From NCBI RefSeq assembly GCF_020639365.1, contig NZ_JAINUL010000001.1, positions 2,339,047 through 2,403,046 on the forward strand: a DNA stretch of 64,000 bases. The letters are read 5' to 3'. Both the position numbers and the translations under genes were made by a program. Each line of letters starts with the position of its first letter. The stretch's first letter is position 1. Below the pieces are notes generated by a model. It ran no database searches. It was not told the origin of the DNA and worked only from the letters and a program-made list of their open reading frames with translations. Below, in pieces: positions 44,446-56,472 of the stretch. The DNA is from Streptomyces flavotricini (GTDB taxonomy: Bacteria > Actinomycetota > Actinomycetes > Streptomycetales > Streptomycetaceae).

Positions 44446-47400
44446 GTGAGAAGAAATAAGGCCCTCCCCGGTTCGCCGGGCGGGCGGGGGGTTTCGAGGG
44501 TCATTTCCGTGGCCCTGATAAGCGGAATGGTCGCCACCGGATTGGCTGTAATGCAGCCTCCGACTACCGCCGTCGCCGCGACCGACCCGGTCGCCGACGG
44601 CTCCATGAGCCCGGCCGACTTCGCGCTCGCCAAGGCGAAGGAAACGGGTCAGCCCTACGAGCTGACCTCGGCGCGGACCGAGACCTCGGACACCTGGGCG
44701 CTGCCGACGGGCAAGTGGACCGTCAAGCGGTACGGGACGACGGTGCGCGTGCGGCGGGCCGGCGCGTGGGTGGCGACCGATCCGACGCTGCAGTTCGCGG
44801 CGGACGGCACCGTGGCCCCGAAGGCGTCGGCCGTCAGCATCGCCTTCTCCGGCGGCGGCACCGGGCCCCTGCTGACCGGGGTCAGGGACGGCCGTACGCT
44901 CTCGCTGACCTGGCCGAAGGCGCTGCCCAAGCCGACTCTGGCCGCGAACGTGGCCACCTACGCCAACGTGCTGCCGGACGTGGACCTGCAGCTGAAGGCC
45001 GACGTCGAGGGCTTCTCGGAGCTGCTCGTCGTCAAGACGGCCGAGGCCGCCAAGCACCCCGACCTCGCCACTCTGAAGTTCAAGCTCGACACCGTGGGCC
45101 TGAACGTCTCGTCCAATGCCACGACCGGCCTGCTGAGCGCCGTGAACCCCGCGGGCCAGACCGTGTTCACCGCGTCCGCGCCGATGATGTGGGACTCCAC
45201 CACGACCGGTGCCGCCGCCGCTCCGCAGGCCAAGACGGCGGCCCGTTCGCTCGCCGCCGCGGCGGACGGCGGCGAACCCCCCGCGCCCGCCGACGCCTTC
45301 GTGACCCCGTCCGGGGCCAAGGACGCGCAGATGCCCACCGCCGTGACCGCCGGCAACCTGGAGATCAAGCCCGACCAGGCCCTCCTGACCGGCGCCACCA
45401 CGAAGTACCCCGTCTTCATCGACCCCTCGGTCGCCTGGGGCGAGCGCCAGAACTGGGCCTGGGCGTACCGCAGCTGGCCGAAGAACTCGTACTGGAACAC
45501 CAAGCAGGACGTCCGCGTCGGCTACGAGAGCGACACGAACGGGCTCTCGCGCTCCTTCTTCCAGCTCGACACCGCCAACCTCAAGGGCGCCCAGGTCACC
45601 AAGTCCACGTTCCGCATCAAGGAGACGTGGTCCTGGTCCTGCACGCCCACCCCCGTGGAGCTGTGGACCACCGGCCCCATCTCCTCCGCGACCACGTGGA
45701 ACAGCCAGCCCGGCAAGGGCACCAAGCTGGCGACCGTCTCCGCCGCCAAGGGCCGCCCCGACTGCGGCGCCGGCAACCTCGAATTCGACGCCACCGCGGC
45801 CGCCCGGGAGTCCGCGTCCAAGGGCTGGTCGAGCGTGACGCTGGGCCTGTACGCGTCCAACGAGGGCGACCAGTACCAGTGGAAGCGCTTCGACCCGAAG
45901 ACGATCACTCTGGAGACGGAGTACAACAACCCGCCCCGGACCCCCGCCGACCCGGGCACGTCGCCGTGGGTGCCCTGCGTCGAGGGCGGCAAGATCGGCA
46001 ACACCACGGTCAGCCTCTACTCGACGGTCTCGGACCCCGACTCCGGGAACCTGAGCGCCGAGTACCAGGTCTTCAAGGCGGGACAGAGCACTCCCGTCGC
46101 CACGCAGACCGTCCCCGCCAACAACGGCAAGGTCGCCACGTGGAACGTCCCCGACGCCAGCCTGCCCAACGGCGACTACACCTGGAAGGTCCGCGCGACC
46201 GATCAGGACAACGCAACTTCCGCCTGGTCGCAGACCTGCAAGTTCTCGGTCGACCGCAACCGGCCGACCAAGGCGCCGAAGATCAGCTCGACCGTCTTCC
46301 CCGACGGCAAGAACGGCTGGCCCGCCACTACCGGCAAGGCGCGTACGCCGGGCTCGTTCACCCTCGCCGCCAACGGCGTGCAGGACGTGACCTGGTACGG
46401 GTACTACACCGACTGGAACCCCGAGCTGAAGAGCTCCACCGTGGCCCCCGGTGCCTCGGTCAGCGTCCAGCTGACCCCGCCCGGAGCGGGTCCGCACTTC
46501 GTCTACGCCTTCAGCCAGGACGCGGCCGGCAACCGCTCGGACACCACGGCGTACCTCTTCTACGCCACCCGCTCGGCTGCCCTGGACGCCCCCGGAGACC
46601 TCAACGGCGACGGGAACCGCGACATCTGGAGCAGTGACTCCTTCGGCAACCTCCTCACCTACGCCGGCCAGGGCAACGGCAAGTTCACCCCCGGGACCAG
46701 GGCCGGAAAGAACTTCAACGGCGCCCGCATCGACGCGCTCGGCGACTGGACCGGCGACGGGTACAACGACCTCGTCTCCCTCGAACAGCCGGCCGGTATG
46801 ACGGCCAAGAAGCTCTTCAGCTACGCCAACGACGGCCAGGGAGCGGTCAGCGACCCCGTCGAGATGACGGTGGCGTGCCCCGTGAAGAATCCCGGCGCCG
46901 GATGCGACTACGGTCCGGACTGGAACGGTGACGACCACTGGTTCAACGCCGAGCAGGTCCTCGCGCCCGGCGACCTCAACGGGGACGGCACGCCCGATCT
47001 GCTGGTCAAGCAGGGCAAGCAGCTCTGGGCGTACTACGGCAGCATCTTCGGCACCCTGGACGACAACGGGAAGCCGGTGCTCGTCGGCAACACCGACTGG
47101 GACAAGTACACCGTCGTCGCCCCCGGCGACGTCAACGGGGACAAGGTTCCCGACCTCTGGCTCCGGGACAACGCCACCGGCGACGTCCTGCGCACCTACG
47201 GCAAGAAGAGCCCGGACGGCACCACCGCCGTCGACCTCGCCACCTGGGGCACCCAGACCCGCACCAAGATCGGCAGCGGCGTCACCCAGGCCGCCTTCCC
47301 GCAGATCGGCTCGGTCGGCGACGTCTCCGGTGACGGCGTGAGCGACCTGTGGGCCCGTCAGACGGACAACACGGTCCTCGGCTGGAACGCGGTCGCCTCG

Positions 47401-48555
47401 GGCGGCACCGTCACGTCCTTCTCCGGCTCCTACCAGATCGACTCCGTGCCCGGAGCGAAGATCCCGGCCGGCACCACCCTGGCCTCCGGCGAGGAGTTCA
47501 ACTCCGGCAACGCCAAGCTCGTCATGCGGGCCGACGGCAACCTGGTCCTGACCACCAAGGACAACAAGCAGATCTGGTCCACGAACACCGGCGGCAACAA
47601 CGGCGCCATGGCCCGTATGCAGAACGACGGCAACTTCGTCGTCTACGCCGCCAACGGCACCACCGCCCTGTGGAGCAGCAAGACCGGCACCCCCTACTCC
47701 TACGCCGTGCTGCAGAGCCGCGGTGTGCTGGCGATCTACAACGGCTCCGGCCAGAGCCTGTGGACGAGCGGCTCGCAGAGCCGGCCCGACTACAACGGCG
47801 ACGGGTTCACCGACGTCCTCGCGCGCGATCCGCACGGCGACGTGTGGGTCTACCAGGGGACCGGTGGGACCGGCACCGGCACGCTCGGCAGCCGCTACTT
47901 CATCGGCAACGGGTTCTGGCGCGACTACTGGACGAACCTCTACACCGCCGACCTCAACAACGACGGCCGCACGGACATCGTCGGCCGCACCAAGGAGGGC
48001 GACCTCTACCTCTTCCCGGGTACCGGCGGAACCGACACCAACTCCTTCGCTCCCCGCTACCTCATCGGTGTCGGCTGGAACGGCTACGACCTCGGCTTCG
48101 GTGACGTCAATCTCGACGGCCGCACCGACGTCTTCGCCCGTGACGGGAACGCCGACCTGTGGGTCTACCCGGGCGCCGGCGGAACCGGCACCAGCACGCT
48201 CAGCGCACGCACGTTCATCGGCAACGGGTTCTGGCCCGGCGGATGGGAGACCCTGCGGTACGCCGACATGAACGGTGACAGCAAGATCGACATCGTGGGG
48301 CGCACCGACAAGGGAGACGTGTACCTCTTCCCCAACGCCACCGGTGCGGACGGCAAGATCTCCTTCGGTGCCAAGACCTTCGAGGGCAACGGCTGGTGGG
48401 TCGGCGGATGGACCCCGTACCCCACCGACCTCAACAGCGACGGCGCCGCGGAGCACGTCGGCGTGCTCGACAACGGGGAGCTCTACGATTTCCTGCCGAA
48501 CCAGGGCCGCGTCCTGATCGGCAACGGCTGGAACGGCTACGACGTCATCCTCTGA
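44446..48555 (+). CDS. Large secreted DNRLRE/FG-GAP protein with B-lectin domain
   Basis: 1369 residues from GTG 44446 (GGAG 5 bp upstream). A signal peptide (VISVALISGMVATGLAVM) comes first. Residues about 300-500 match the DNRLRE surface-protein domain (YPVFIDPSVAWGE, SRSFFQLDTANLKGAQVTKS, ELWTTGPISSATTWNSQ). A fibronectin-like segment follows (TVSDPDSGNLSAEYQVFKAG). Repeated Ca-binding FG-GAP/VCBS units carry DLNGDGNRDIW, DWTGDGYNDLV, DVNGDKVPDLW, DLNNDGRTDIV and DVNLDGRTDVF. Between them, near 1008-1100, lies a bulb-type lectin domain (LVMRADGNLVL, MQNDGNFVVY). It is probably an extracellular sugar- or surface-binding protein, divergent from the RHS gene across a shared promoter region. 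Confidence 0.88.
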   Translation: MRRNKALPGSPGGRGVSRVISVALISGMVATGLAVMQPPTTAVAATDPVADGSMSPADFALAKAKETGQPYELTSARTETSDTWALPTGKWTVKRYGTTVRVRRAGAWVATDPTLQFAADGTVAPKASAVSIAFSGGGTGPLLTGVRDGRTLSLTWPKALPKPTLAANVATYANVLPDVDLQLKADVEGFSELLVVKTAEAAKHPDLATLKFKLDTVGLNVSSNATTGLLSAVNPAGQTVFTASAPMMWDSTTTGAAAAPQAKTAARSLAAAADGGEPPAPADAFVTPSGAKDAQMPTAVTAGNLEIKPDQALLTGATTKYPVFIDPSVAWGERQNWAWAYRSWPKNSYWNTKQDVRVGYESDTNGLSRSFFQLDTANLKGAQVTKSTFRIKETWSWSCTPTPVELWTTGPISSATTWNSQPGKGTKLATVSAAKGRPDCGAGNLEFDATAAARESASKGWSSVTLGLYASNEGDQYQWKRFDPKTITLETEYNNPPRTPADPGTSPWVPCVEGGKIGNTTVSLYSTVSDPDSGNLSAEYQVFKAGQSTPVATQTVPANNGKVATWNVPDASLPNGDYTWKVRATDQDNATSAWSQTCKFSVDRNRPTKAPKISSTVFPDGKNGWPATTGKARTPGSFTLAANGVQDVTWYGYYTDWNPELKSSTVAPGASVSVQLTPPGAGPHFVYAFSQDAAGNRSDTTAYLFYATRSAALDAPGDLNGDGNRDIWSSDSFGNLLTYAGQGNGKFTPGTRAGKNFNGARIDALGDWTGDGYNDLVSLEQPAGMTAKKLFSYANDGQGAVSDPVEMTVACPVKNPGAGCDYGPDWNGDDHWFNAEQVLAPGDLNGDGTPDLLVKQGKQLWAYYGSIFGTLDDNGKPVLVGNTDWDKYTVVAPGDVNGDKVPDLWLRDNATGDVLRTYGKKSPDGTTAVDLATWGTQTRTKIGSGVTQAAFPQIGSVGDVSGDGVSDLWARQTDNTVLGWNAVASGGTVTSFSGSYQIDSVPGAKIPAGTTLASGEEFNSGNAKLVMRADGNLVLTTKDNKQIWSTNTGGNNGAMARMQNDGNFVVYAANGTTALWSSKTGTPYSYAVLQSRGVLAIYNGSGQSLWTSGSQSRPDYNGDGFTDVLARDPHGDVWVYQGTGGTGTGTLGSRYFIGNGFWRDYWTNLYTADLNNDGRTDIVGRTKEGDLYLFPGTGGTDTNSFAPRYLIGVGWNGYDLGFGDVNLDGRTDVFARDGNADLWVYPGAGGTGTSTLSARTFIGNGFWPGGWETLRYADMNGDSKIDIVGRTDKGDVYLFPNATGADGKISFGAKTFEGNGWWVGGWTPYPTDLNSDGAAEHVGVLDNGELYDFLPNQGRVLIGNGWNGYDVIL

Positions 48556-48576
48556 CGGCACCGCCGGGAACGCTGA

Positions 48577-50994
<2,418 letters not shown>

Positions 50995-51076
50995 TCCCCC
51001 GGAGCCCGGCGGCGGGGGCGGTCCGCTCGCCCGCCCCCGCTGCCGCCGTCCCCGTCGCCGGGCGGCCCCGTACGCC

Positions 51077-52309
51077 TCAGAACTCGTCCGCCGTGTGCGG
51101 CAGCAGCGGAGTGCTCAGGGCCGCGTCGAGGGCCGCCGCCGCTCCGGGTGTCCGCTCCGCCACCAGGCCCGCGGCGGCCAGCTCGGCGACCCGCGTCCCG
51201 CCCAGGTAGCAGGCCGCGAGGTCGCGTACCTCCAGCTCCAGGTCGGCGGGGGCCGCGGCGGGCTCGTACGTCGCCCCGCCCGGCCCCGCCTTCAGCCGGA
51301 ACCGCCCCGCGTTCCCCGGCAGCCGTACGTCGGCCAGCTCCAGCACCACTTCCACCGGCGCGGCCCAGGACCGCCGGGTCAGCGCCGCCCGTACGTCGAC
51401 CAGGCGCAGCCAGAGCGCCGGGAACTGGGCGGTGACCCTGACCTGGTCCCGGTCGGCGGCGAACCGCAGCAGCGGGTCGTCCGGCGGCCGGCCCCACGCG
51501 CGGACCTTGCCGGTCAGATCGAGGCCGGCCAGGCAGTCCCACAGGGCGGCGGCCACCGCCGGGGTGTCCGCCTCCAGTTCGTCCACGCGGACCAGGCCGG
51601 GGCTGCGGGCGGGGCCGCCGTCGCCCTCGTGCTTCGTGCGGTAGAGCACGTACCCCGCGATCGGCTTGCCCGGATCGCCGATGACGATGATCCGGGGCGG
51701 GCCCAACTCCTCGTCCTCCTCGTCCTGTTCGCAGAGCCAGGACTCGTTCCAGCGCACCGCGTCGCGGGTCGGGCGGCCGGCCCGCCCGGCGCGGGCGGCC
51801 TCGTGGTACGGCCCGATCACCGCGAGCGCGTCCCGCGGGTCGACCAGCCTCAGCGGGCGCGGGTCGGGCTCGATGCGCAGGGCCAGCGGGCGCGTGGAGT
51901 CGATCTCGATGGTGGCGCCCTGGGTGGCGCAGCCGTAGCCGAAACGGCCGTAGATGGCGGATTCGGAGGCCCACAGGGCGGCGATCGGGGCGCCCGCGGC
52001 GCCCGTGCGCCGCAGCTGCTCGTCCATCAGCGCGGTGAGCACGCCGCGGCGGCGGTGGGTGGGGGCGACGCTGACGAAGGTGAGCCCGGGGCAGGGCAGG
52101 TCCGCCCCGGGCACCGAGAGCCGGAACTCGTGCGCGGCCATGAACCCGACCAGCGCGTCCCCGTCGTACGCGCCGAGGCGCGCGCAGTGGCTCAGGAGGG
52201 CGTGGTGGCGTTCGCGGCCCTCCTCGTCGGGGCGGTCGTGGAAGACCAGGTACGCGAGCTCCAGAGCGCGGTCGATGTGGGCTTCGGGTACCTCACGGAT
52301 GTCCACCAT
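51077..52309 (-). CDS. Eis-type GNAT N-acetyltransferase
   Basis: 410 residues. The N-terminal GNAT domain has GLTFVSVAPTHRRRGVLTAL, the acetyl-CoA pyrophosphate loop; SAIYGRFGYGCATQ follows, and the second GNAT-like half and the sterol-carrier-like C-terminal domain are typical of Eis proteins. The protein ends DEF, with a C-terminal aromatic carboxylate that in Eis serves as the catalytic base. Eis-family enzymes acetylate amines, including aminoglycosides, at several positions. No clear ribosome-binding site precedes ATG 52309; GTG 52306 is an alternative. Confidence 0.88.
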   Translation of the reverse strand: MVDIREVPEAHIDRALELAYLVFHDRPDEEGRERHHALLSHCARLGAYDGDALVGFMAAHEFRLSVPGADLPCPGLTFVSVAPTHRRRGVLTALMDEQLRRTGAAGAPIAALWASESAIYGRFGYGCATQGATIEIDSTRPLALRIEPDPRPLRLVDPRDALAVIGPYHEAARAGRAGRPTRDAVRWNESWLCEQDEEDEELGPPRIIVIGDPGKPIAGYVLYRTKHEGDGGPARSPGLVRVDELEADTPAVAAALWDCLAGLDLTGKVRAWGRPPDDPLLRFAADRDQVRVTAQFPALWLRLVDVRAALTRRSWAAPVEVVLELADVRLPGNAGRFRLKAGPGGATYEPAAAPADLELEVRDLAACYLGGTRVAELAAAGLVAERTPGAAAALDAALSTPLLPHTADEF

Positions 52310-52377
52310 GATCCGGAGACTAATCGGTCATCGAGGACCGGTCACCCCATAAGGGCCACGGTGGCCGGAGGGCGCCG

Positions 52378-53646
52378 CTACCGCGGGCCCGTCCAGCCCG
52401 CGGGGACGTGGCCGAGGCGGACGCGCTGCGGGTGGTCGCCGACGGGGACGGACACCCGCTTGGTCCCGGTCGCGAAGTCGATGGCGGTGACCTGGTCCGC
52501 GCCGCTCTCGGAGATCACGCAGGCCGTGCCGTCCCCGTCGACGGTGGCCCAGTACGGCTTGTTCGCGGGCACCAGCGGCCCCTCGGTGAGGGAGGCGCGG
52601 TCCACGACGGTGACGTAGTCGTCCATGGTGCCCGCCACGCAGAGCCTGGCCCCGTCCGGGCTCATGGACATGCCGTGGTGGCGGGAGTCGTTGACCCAGG
52701 TGGTGCGGTCCGGGTTGGTGGCGGGGTTGCGGGGCAGCTCCTTGATCCGGGTGATCCGGTCGCCGGCCACGTCGTACTCGACGACCCCGTTGAAGAAGGA
52801 CACCTGGAAGTAGAGCTTCGACTCGTCGGGGCTGAAGGACATCGGGCGGACGGCGTCGGAGAGGTCCGGGCGGCCGAAGGCGTCGAGCCGTTCGCGCATG
52901 TCGATCACGCGGACCGTACGGAAGGTCTGCGCGTCGACGACGGTGATCTTCCGGTCGCCCTTCGTCCAGTCCAGCCACGACGCGTCGAGCGCGGAGGTCA
53001 CGTCCCCGATGGAGCTGTTCCACAGGAAGCGGCCGTCGCGGCTGAAGGTGTTCTCGTGGGGTTTGTCGCCGGTCGGGAAGGAGCCGAGCTGCCGCCCGGT
53101 GGCGATGTCGAGGACGTGCACGGTGTTCGCGGTGGAGGCGGAGACCGCGACCCGGGTGCCGTCCGGGGAGACCGCCATGTGGTCGGAGCGGAAGCCGGCC
53201 ACGGGGAAGCGCCAGTTGATCCGGCCCGTGCGCACGTCGATCGAGACGACGTCGGCGAAGCTGGGGCGGGAGGCGACCACGGCGGAGCCGTCGGGGGTGG
53301 TGTACATGTCGTCGACGAACTGGTCGTGGCCCTCTCCCGCGCCGCCCCGGATGCCGAGGAAGAAGGCGAGCTTGATCGGGTTGAGGTAGATCTCCCGGAG
53401 CCGCTCCTCCTTGTCGGGGATCATGTCGAGCCGGCCGATCTTGGCGAGGTCGCCGGTGGAGGCGAGCACGTCGGCGGTGCCCTCCCAGTTGTTCCCGACG
53501 AAGAGCACCTCGCGGGCGCCGGGGCCGTCGGCCGCCGCGGGCCCCGCCACGAGCGCGGCGGCGGCCAGCACGGAGCCGGCGAGGAGCGTACGTGCGAGGG
53601 TGCGGGCGGTGCGGGCGGTGCGGGCGGTGCGTACGGTCCGGGACAT
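52378..53646 (-). CDS. Secreted YVTN/YncE-like beta-propeller protein
   Basis: 422 residues from ATG 53646 (GGAG upstream). The signal peptide begins with an unusual Arg-Thr-Ala repeat (MSRTVRTARTARTARTLART) before the hydrophobic core and AAADG cleavage region. The mature part is built of propeller blades with HMAVSPDGTRVAVSA, NTVHVLDIATGRQLG, PMSFSPDESKLYFQV, HGMSMSPDGARLCVAG and KPYWATVDGDGTACVI. Such proteins bind ligands or partners outside the cell; no enzymatic motif is visible. A palindromic operator candidate lies 30 bp upstream. Confidence 0.85.
   Translation of the reverse strand: MSRTVRTARTARTARTLARTLLAGSVLAAAALVAGPAAADGPGAREVLFVGNNWEGTADVLASTGDLAKIGRLDMIPDKEERLREIYLNPIKLAFFLGIRGGAGEGHDQFVDDMYTTPDGSAVVASRPSFADVVSIDVRTGRINWRFPVAGFRSDHMAVSPDGTRVAVSASTANTVHVLDIATGRQLGSFPTGDKPHENTFSRDGRFLWNSSIGDVTSALDASWLDWTKGDRKITVVDAQTFRTVRVIDMRERLDAFGRPDLSDAVRPMSFSPDESKLYFQVSFFNGVVEYDVAGDRITRIKELPRNPATNPDRTTWVNDSRHHGMSMSPDGARLCVAGTMDDYVTVVDRASLTEGPLVPANKPYWATVDGDGTACVISESGADQVTAIDFATGTKRVSVPVGDHPQRVRLGHVPAGWTGPR
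53602..53637 (-). repeat. 9-bp tandem repeat in a signal-peptide coding region
   Basis: GCGGGCGGT occurs three times in tandem (53602-53628), followed by a degenerate fourth copy, GCGTACGGT. It encodes the repeated Arg-Thr-Ala of the beta-propeller signal peptide. Confidence 0.85.
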
Positions 53647-53675
53647 CCGCTCAACTCCGTTAAAGGAAGGCGCTG

Positions 53676-53689
53676 TTACCGGCCGGTAA
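53676..53689. promoter_or_regulatory. 14-bp palindrome, candidate TetR-type operator
   Basis: TTACCGGCCGGTAA is a perfect palindrome 30 bp upstream of the beta-propeller start. Its form (TTACC...GGTAA) is that of many TetR-family operators in actinobacteria. No TetR gene is adjacent. Confidence 0.5.
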
Positions 53690-53708
53690 AATAGGCGGGA
53701 CGGCGAAA

Positions 53709-53735
53709 GGGCGCAACCCCCGCGGGGTTGCGCCC
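53709..53735 (-). terminator. Terminator hairpin downstream of xdhC
   Basis: GGGCGCAACCCC (53709-53720), loop CGC, GGGGTTGCGCCC (53724-53735): a perfect 12-bp stem about 36 bp after the xdhC stop on the minus strand, followed by TTTCGCC. Confidence 0.75.
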
Positions 53736-53770
53736 CAAGTCGTCCTCCAGCGCCTTTCCGGCGCCGCCCT

Positions 53771-54934
53771 TCAGGCGACCGAGCCGATCCTGCCGATCAC
53801 CGTCTTCGAGGTGTCCGGGTGGATCGGTATGTGCGCCCCGGTGAGCGCCGCGCCCGAGCCGCCGCGGCGGTTGGCGACGATCTCGGCGGCGATGGACAGC
53901 GCGGTCTCCTCCGGGGAGCGGGCGCCGAGGTCCAGGCCGATCGGGGAGCGCAGCCGCGCGAGCTCCAGCTCGGTCACGCCGACGTCCCGGAGCCGCTTGT
54001 TGCGGTCCTCGTGGGTGCGGCGGGAGCCCATGGCGCCGACGTAGGCGACGGGCAGCTTCAGGGCCAGCTCGAGGAGCGGGACGTCGAATTTGGCATCGTG
54101 GGTGAGCACGCACAGGACGGTCCGGCCGTCCACCACGCCCGCCGAGGACTGGGCCTCCAGATAGCGGTGCGGCCATTCGACGACGATCTCGTCCGCCTCG
54201 GGGAAACGGTTCTTCGTCGCGAATACGGGCCGGGCGTCACACAGGGTGACGTGGTAGCCGAGGAACTTGCCGATCCGCACCAGGGCGGACGCGAAGTCGA
54301 TCGCGCCGAAGACGATCATCCGCGGCGGCGGCACGCTGGACTCGACGAGCACCTTCAGCGGCTCTCCGCAGAGCCGGCCGTCGGCGCCGATCTCCAGCAC
54401 GCCGGTCCGGCCGGCGTCGAGCATGGCGCGGGCCTCCTCGGCGATGGTGCGGTCCAGCTCGGGGTGCCCCCCGAAACCGCCCTCGAAGCCTCCCTCGCCC
54501 CGGACGAGCACGGCCCGGCCCAGGAGCTCGGCCGGCCCTTCCGCGATCCGGGCGACCGCCGCGGCCTCGCCGCGGGAGGCCGCCGCCAGCGCGGCCGCCA
54601 ACACCTCCCGGGCGGGGGATCCCACGGGCACCGGGGTGATGAGGATGTCGATGATCCCGCCGCAGGTCAGGCCCACGGCGAAGGCATCGTCGTCGCTGTA
54701 GCCGAAGCGCTCCCGGACGGTCTCGCCGTCCTCCAGCGCCTGCCGGCACAGCTCGTACACCGCGCCCTCCACGCATCCGCCGGAGACCGATCCGATGGCC
54801 GTGCCCTCGCTGTCGACGGCGAGCGCGGCTCCGGGCTGCCGGGGCGCGCTCCCGCCGACCGCCACCACGGTGGCGACGGCGAAGTCTCGTCCCTGCTCGA
54901 CCCACCGGTTCAGTTCTTCGGCGATGTCCAGCAT
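53771..54934 (-). CDS. xdhC: XdhC-family molybdenum cofactor insertion protein
   Basis: 387 residues from ATG 54934 with GAGGAGG 6 bp upstream. The N-terminal XdhC/CoxI domain has ATVVAVGGSAPRQPGAALAV, IGSVSGGCVEGAVYE and GLTCGGIIDILI; the C-terminal XdhC Rossmann domain has RMIVFGAIDFASALVRIGKF, VLTHDAKFDVPLLELAL, VAYVGAMGSRRTHEDR and IGLDLGARSPEETALSIAAE. XdhC binds sulfurated molybdenum cofactor and loads it into xanthine dehydrogenase. It lies in the same direction, downstream of the enzyme subunits and the purine permease. Confidence 0.95.
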   Translation of the reverse strand: MLDIAEELNRWVEQGRDFAVATVVAVGGSAPRQPGAALAVDSEGTAIGSVSGGCVEGAVYELCRQALEDGETVRERFGYSDDDAFAVGLTCGGIIDILITPVPVGSPAREVLAAALAAASRGEAAAVARIAEGPAELLGRAVLVRGEGGFEGGFGGHPELDRTIAEEARAMLDAGRTGVLEIGADGRLCGEPLKVLVESSVPPPRMIVFGAIDFASALVRIGKFLGYHVTLCDARPVFATKNRFPEADEIVVEWPHRYLEAQSSAGVVDGRTVLCVLTHDAKFDVPLLELALKLPVAYVGAMGSRRTHEDRNKRLRDVGVTELELARLRSPIGLDLGARSPEETALSIAAEIVANRRGGSGAALTGAHIPIHPDTSKTVIGRIGSVA

Positions 54935-55008
54935 TGCGGCCTCCTCGGAGGGGTTCGGTTACCAGTATCGGATGCGTGGAGGGTCAGGGCCGGATCACCG
55001 GCGCCGCC

Positions 55009-56472
55009 TCACTTCACCCCGAGCCATGCCTCGATGGGGTGCTCCGCGAAGAAGACCACGAAGATCACGGTCAGTGCCCACATGAAGGCACCGATCTCAC
55101 GGGCCTTGCCCTGTGCGATCTTGATGGCCACGTACGAGATCACGCCGGCGGCGACACCCGCAGTGATCGAGTACGTGAAGGGCATGAGCACCACGGTCAG
55201 GAAGACCGGGATGGCGGTCGCGCTGTCGGCCCAGTCCACGTGGCGGGCGTTCTGCATCATCATCGCGCCGATGACGACCAGGGCCGCGGAGGCGACCTCA
55301 CCCGGGACGATCTGCGTGATCGGGGTGAAGAAGAGGCAGGCCGCGAAGAAGAGACCGGTGACGACCGAGGCGAGGCCCGTACGGGCACCCTCGCCGACAC
55401 CGGTGGCGGACTCGACGAACACGGTCTGGCCGGAGCCGCCGGTCAGGCCGCCGATGGCACCGCCGGCGCCGTCGATGAACAGCGCCTTCGACAGGCCCGG
55501 CATGCGGCCCTTGTCGTCGGCCAGCTTGGCCTCGGTGCCGACGCCGATGATGGTGGCCATCGCGTCGAAGAAGCCGGCGAGCACGAGGGTGAAGACGATC
55601 ATGCCGATCGTCATGGCGCCGACGTCGCCCCAGCCGCCGAAGGAGACCTGGCCGAAGAGCGAGAAGTCCGGCATCGAGAGGGCGGACCCGTCCAGGGTGG
55701 GGGCACCGTTCTTCCAGGCCTTCGGGTCGACGTCGGCGACGGCGTTGACGATCGCGGCGACCACGGTGCCGCCGACGATGCCGATCAGGATCGCGCCGGG
55801 GACCTTGCGGGCCTGCAGCATGAAGATGGCGAGCAGGGTGATGCAGAAGATCAGGACGGGCCAGCCGGCGAGCTGGCCGACCGGGCCGAGCTGGACCGGA
55901 GGAGCGAACTCCCCGCCGTTGCCGACGAAGCCGGCCTTCACGAGGCCGATCAGGGCGACGAACATGCCGATCCCCATGGTGATGGCGTGCTTGAGCGCGA
56001 GGGGGATCGCGTTCATGATCATCTCGCGGAGGCCGGTGACGACCAGGAGGCAGATCACGACGCCGTACATCACGCACATGCCCATGGCCTGCGGCCAGGT
56101 CATCTGGGGTGCGACCTGCGAGGAGAGCACGCCGGAGACCGACAGCCCGGCGGCCAGGGCCAGCGGGACCTTGCCGACGAAGCCCATGAGGAGCGTGGTG
56201 AGGGCCGCGGCGAAGGCCGTGGCGGTGATGAGAGCCTTCTGGCTCATGGTGTCTCCGGCGACGTCCTTGCCGGAGAGGATCAGCGGGTTGAGCAGGAGGA
56301 TGTACGCCATGGCCATGAAGGTCGTGACTCCGCCACGAATCTCATTGCCGACGTTGGAACCTCTGTGCGTGATGTGAAAGTACCGGTCGAGCCAAGAACG
56401 CCCGGCGGGGGTGCGAGAGCCGTCGCCGGCCTCTTCCGCGCTGGTCTTGGGCTCCACAGACGACTGGGTCAT
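55009..56472 (-). CDS. Purine permease, AzgA-type (NCS2 family)
   Basis: 487 residues from ATG 56472 (GGGAG upstream). About 12-14 membrane helices. AzgA/PbuG signatures: RYFHITHRGSNVGNEIRGGV at the N-terminus, FMAMAYILLLNPLIL, ALAAGLSVSGVLSSQVAPQM, MNAIPLALKHAITMGIGMFV, and GGAIGGLTGGSGQTVFVESA with TGVGEGARTGLASVVTG. It would import hypoxanthine, guanine, xanthine or adenine with protons. The long minus-strand frame continues upstream without a stop into the xanthine dehydrogenase region, but only the part from this ATG has coding character for a permease. Confidence 0.93.
   Translation of the reverse strand: MTQSSVEPKTSAEEAGDGSRTPAGRSWLDRYFHITHRGSNVGNEIRGGVTTFMAMAYILLLNPLILSGKDVAGDTMSQKALITATAFAAALTTLLMGFVGKVPLALAAGLSVSGVLSSQVAPQMTWPQAMGMCVMYGVVICLLVVTGLREMIMNAIPLALKHAITMGIGMFVALIGLVKAGFVGNGGEFAPPVQLGPVGQLAGWPVLIFCITLLAIFMLQARKVPGAILIGIVGGTVVAAIVNAVADVDPKAWKNGAPTLDGSALSMPDFSLFGQVSFGGWGDVGAMTIGMIVFTLVLAGFFDAMATIIGVGTEAKLADDKGRMPGLSKALFIDGAGGAIGGLTGGSGQTVFVESATGVGEGARTGLASVVTGLFFAACLFFTPITQIVPGEVASAALVVIGAMMMQNARHVDWADSATAIPVFLTVVLMPFTYSITAGVAAGVISYVAIKIAQGKAREIGAFMWALTVIFVVFFAEHPIEAWLGVK

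Noticed and set aside
44380..48561. A 1393-codon minus-strand frame opposite the FG-GAP/lectin gene
   Set aside because: Antisense shadow; low-complexity Val/Gly/Arg/Ala composition and no start signal.
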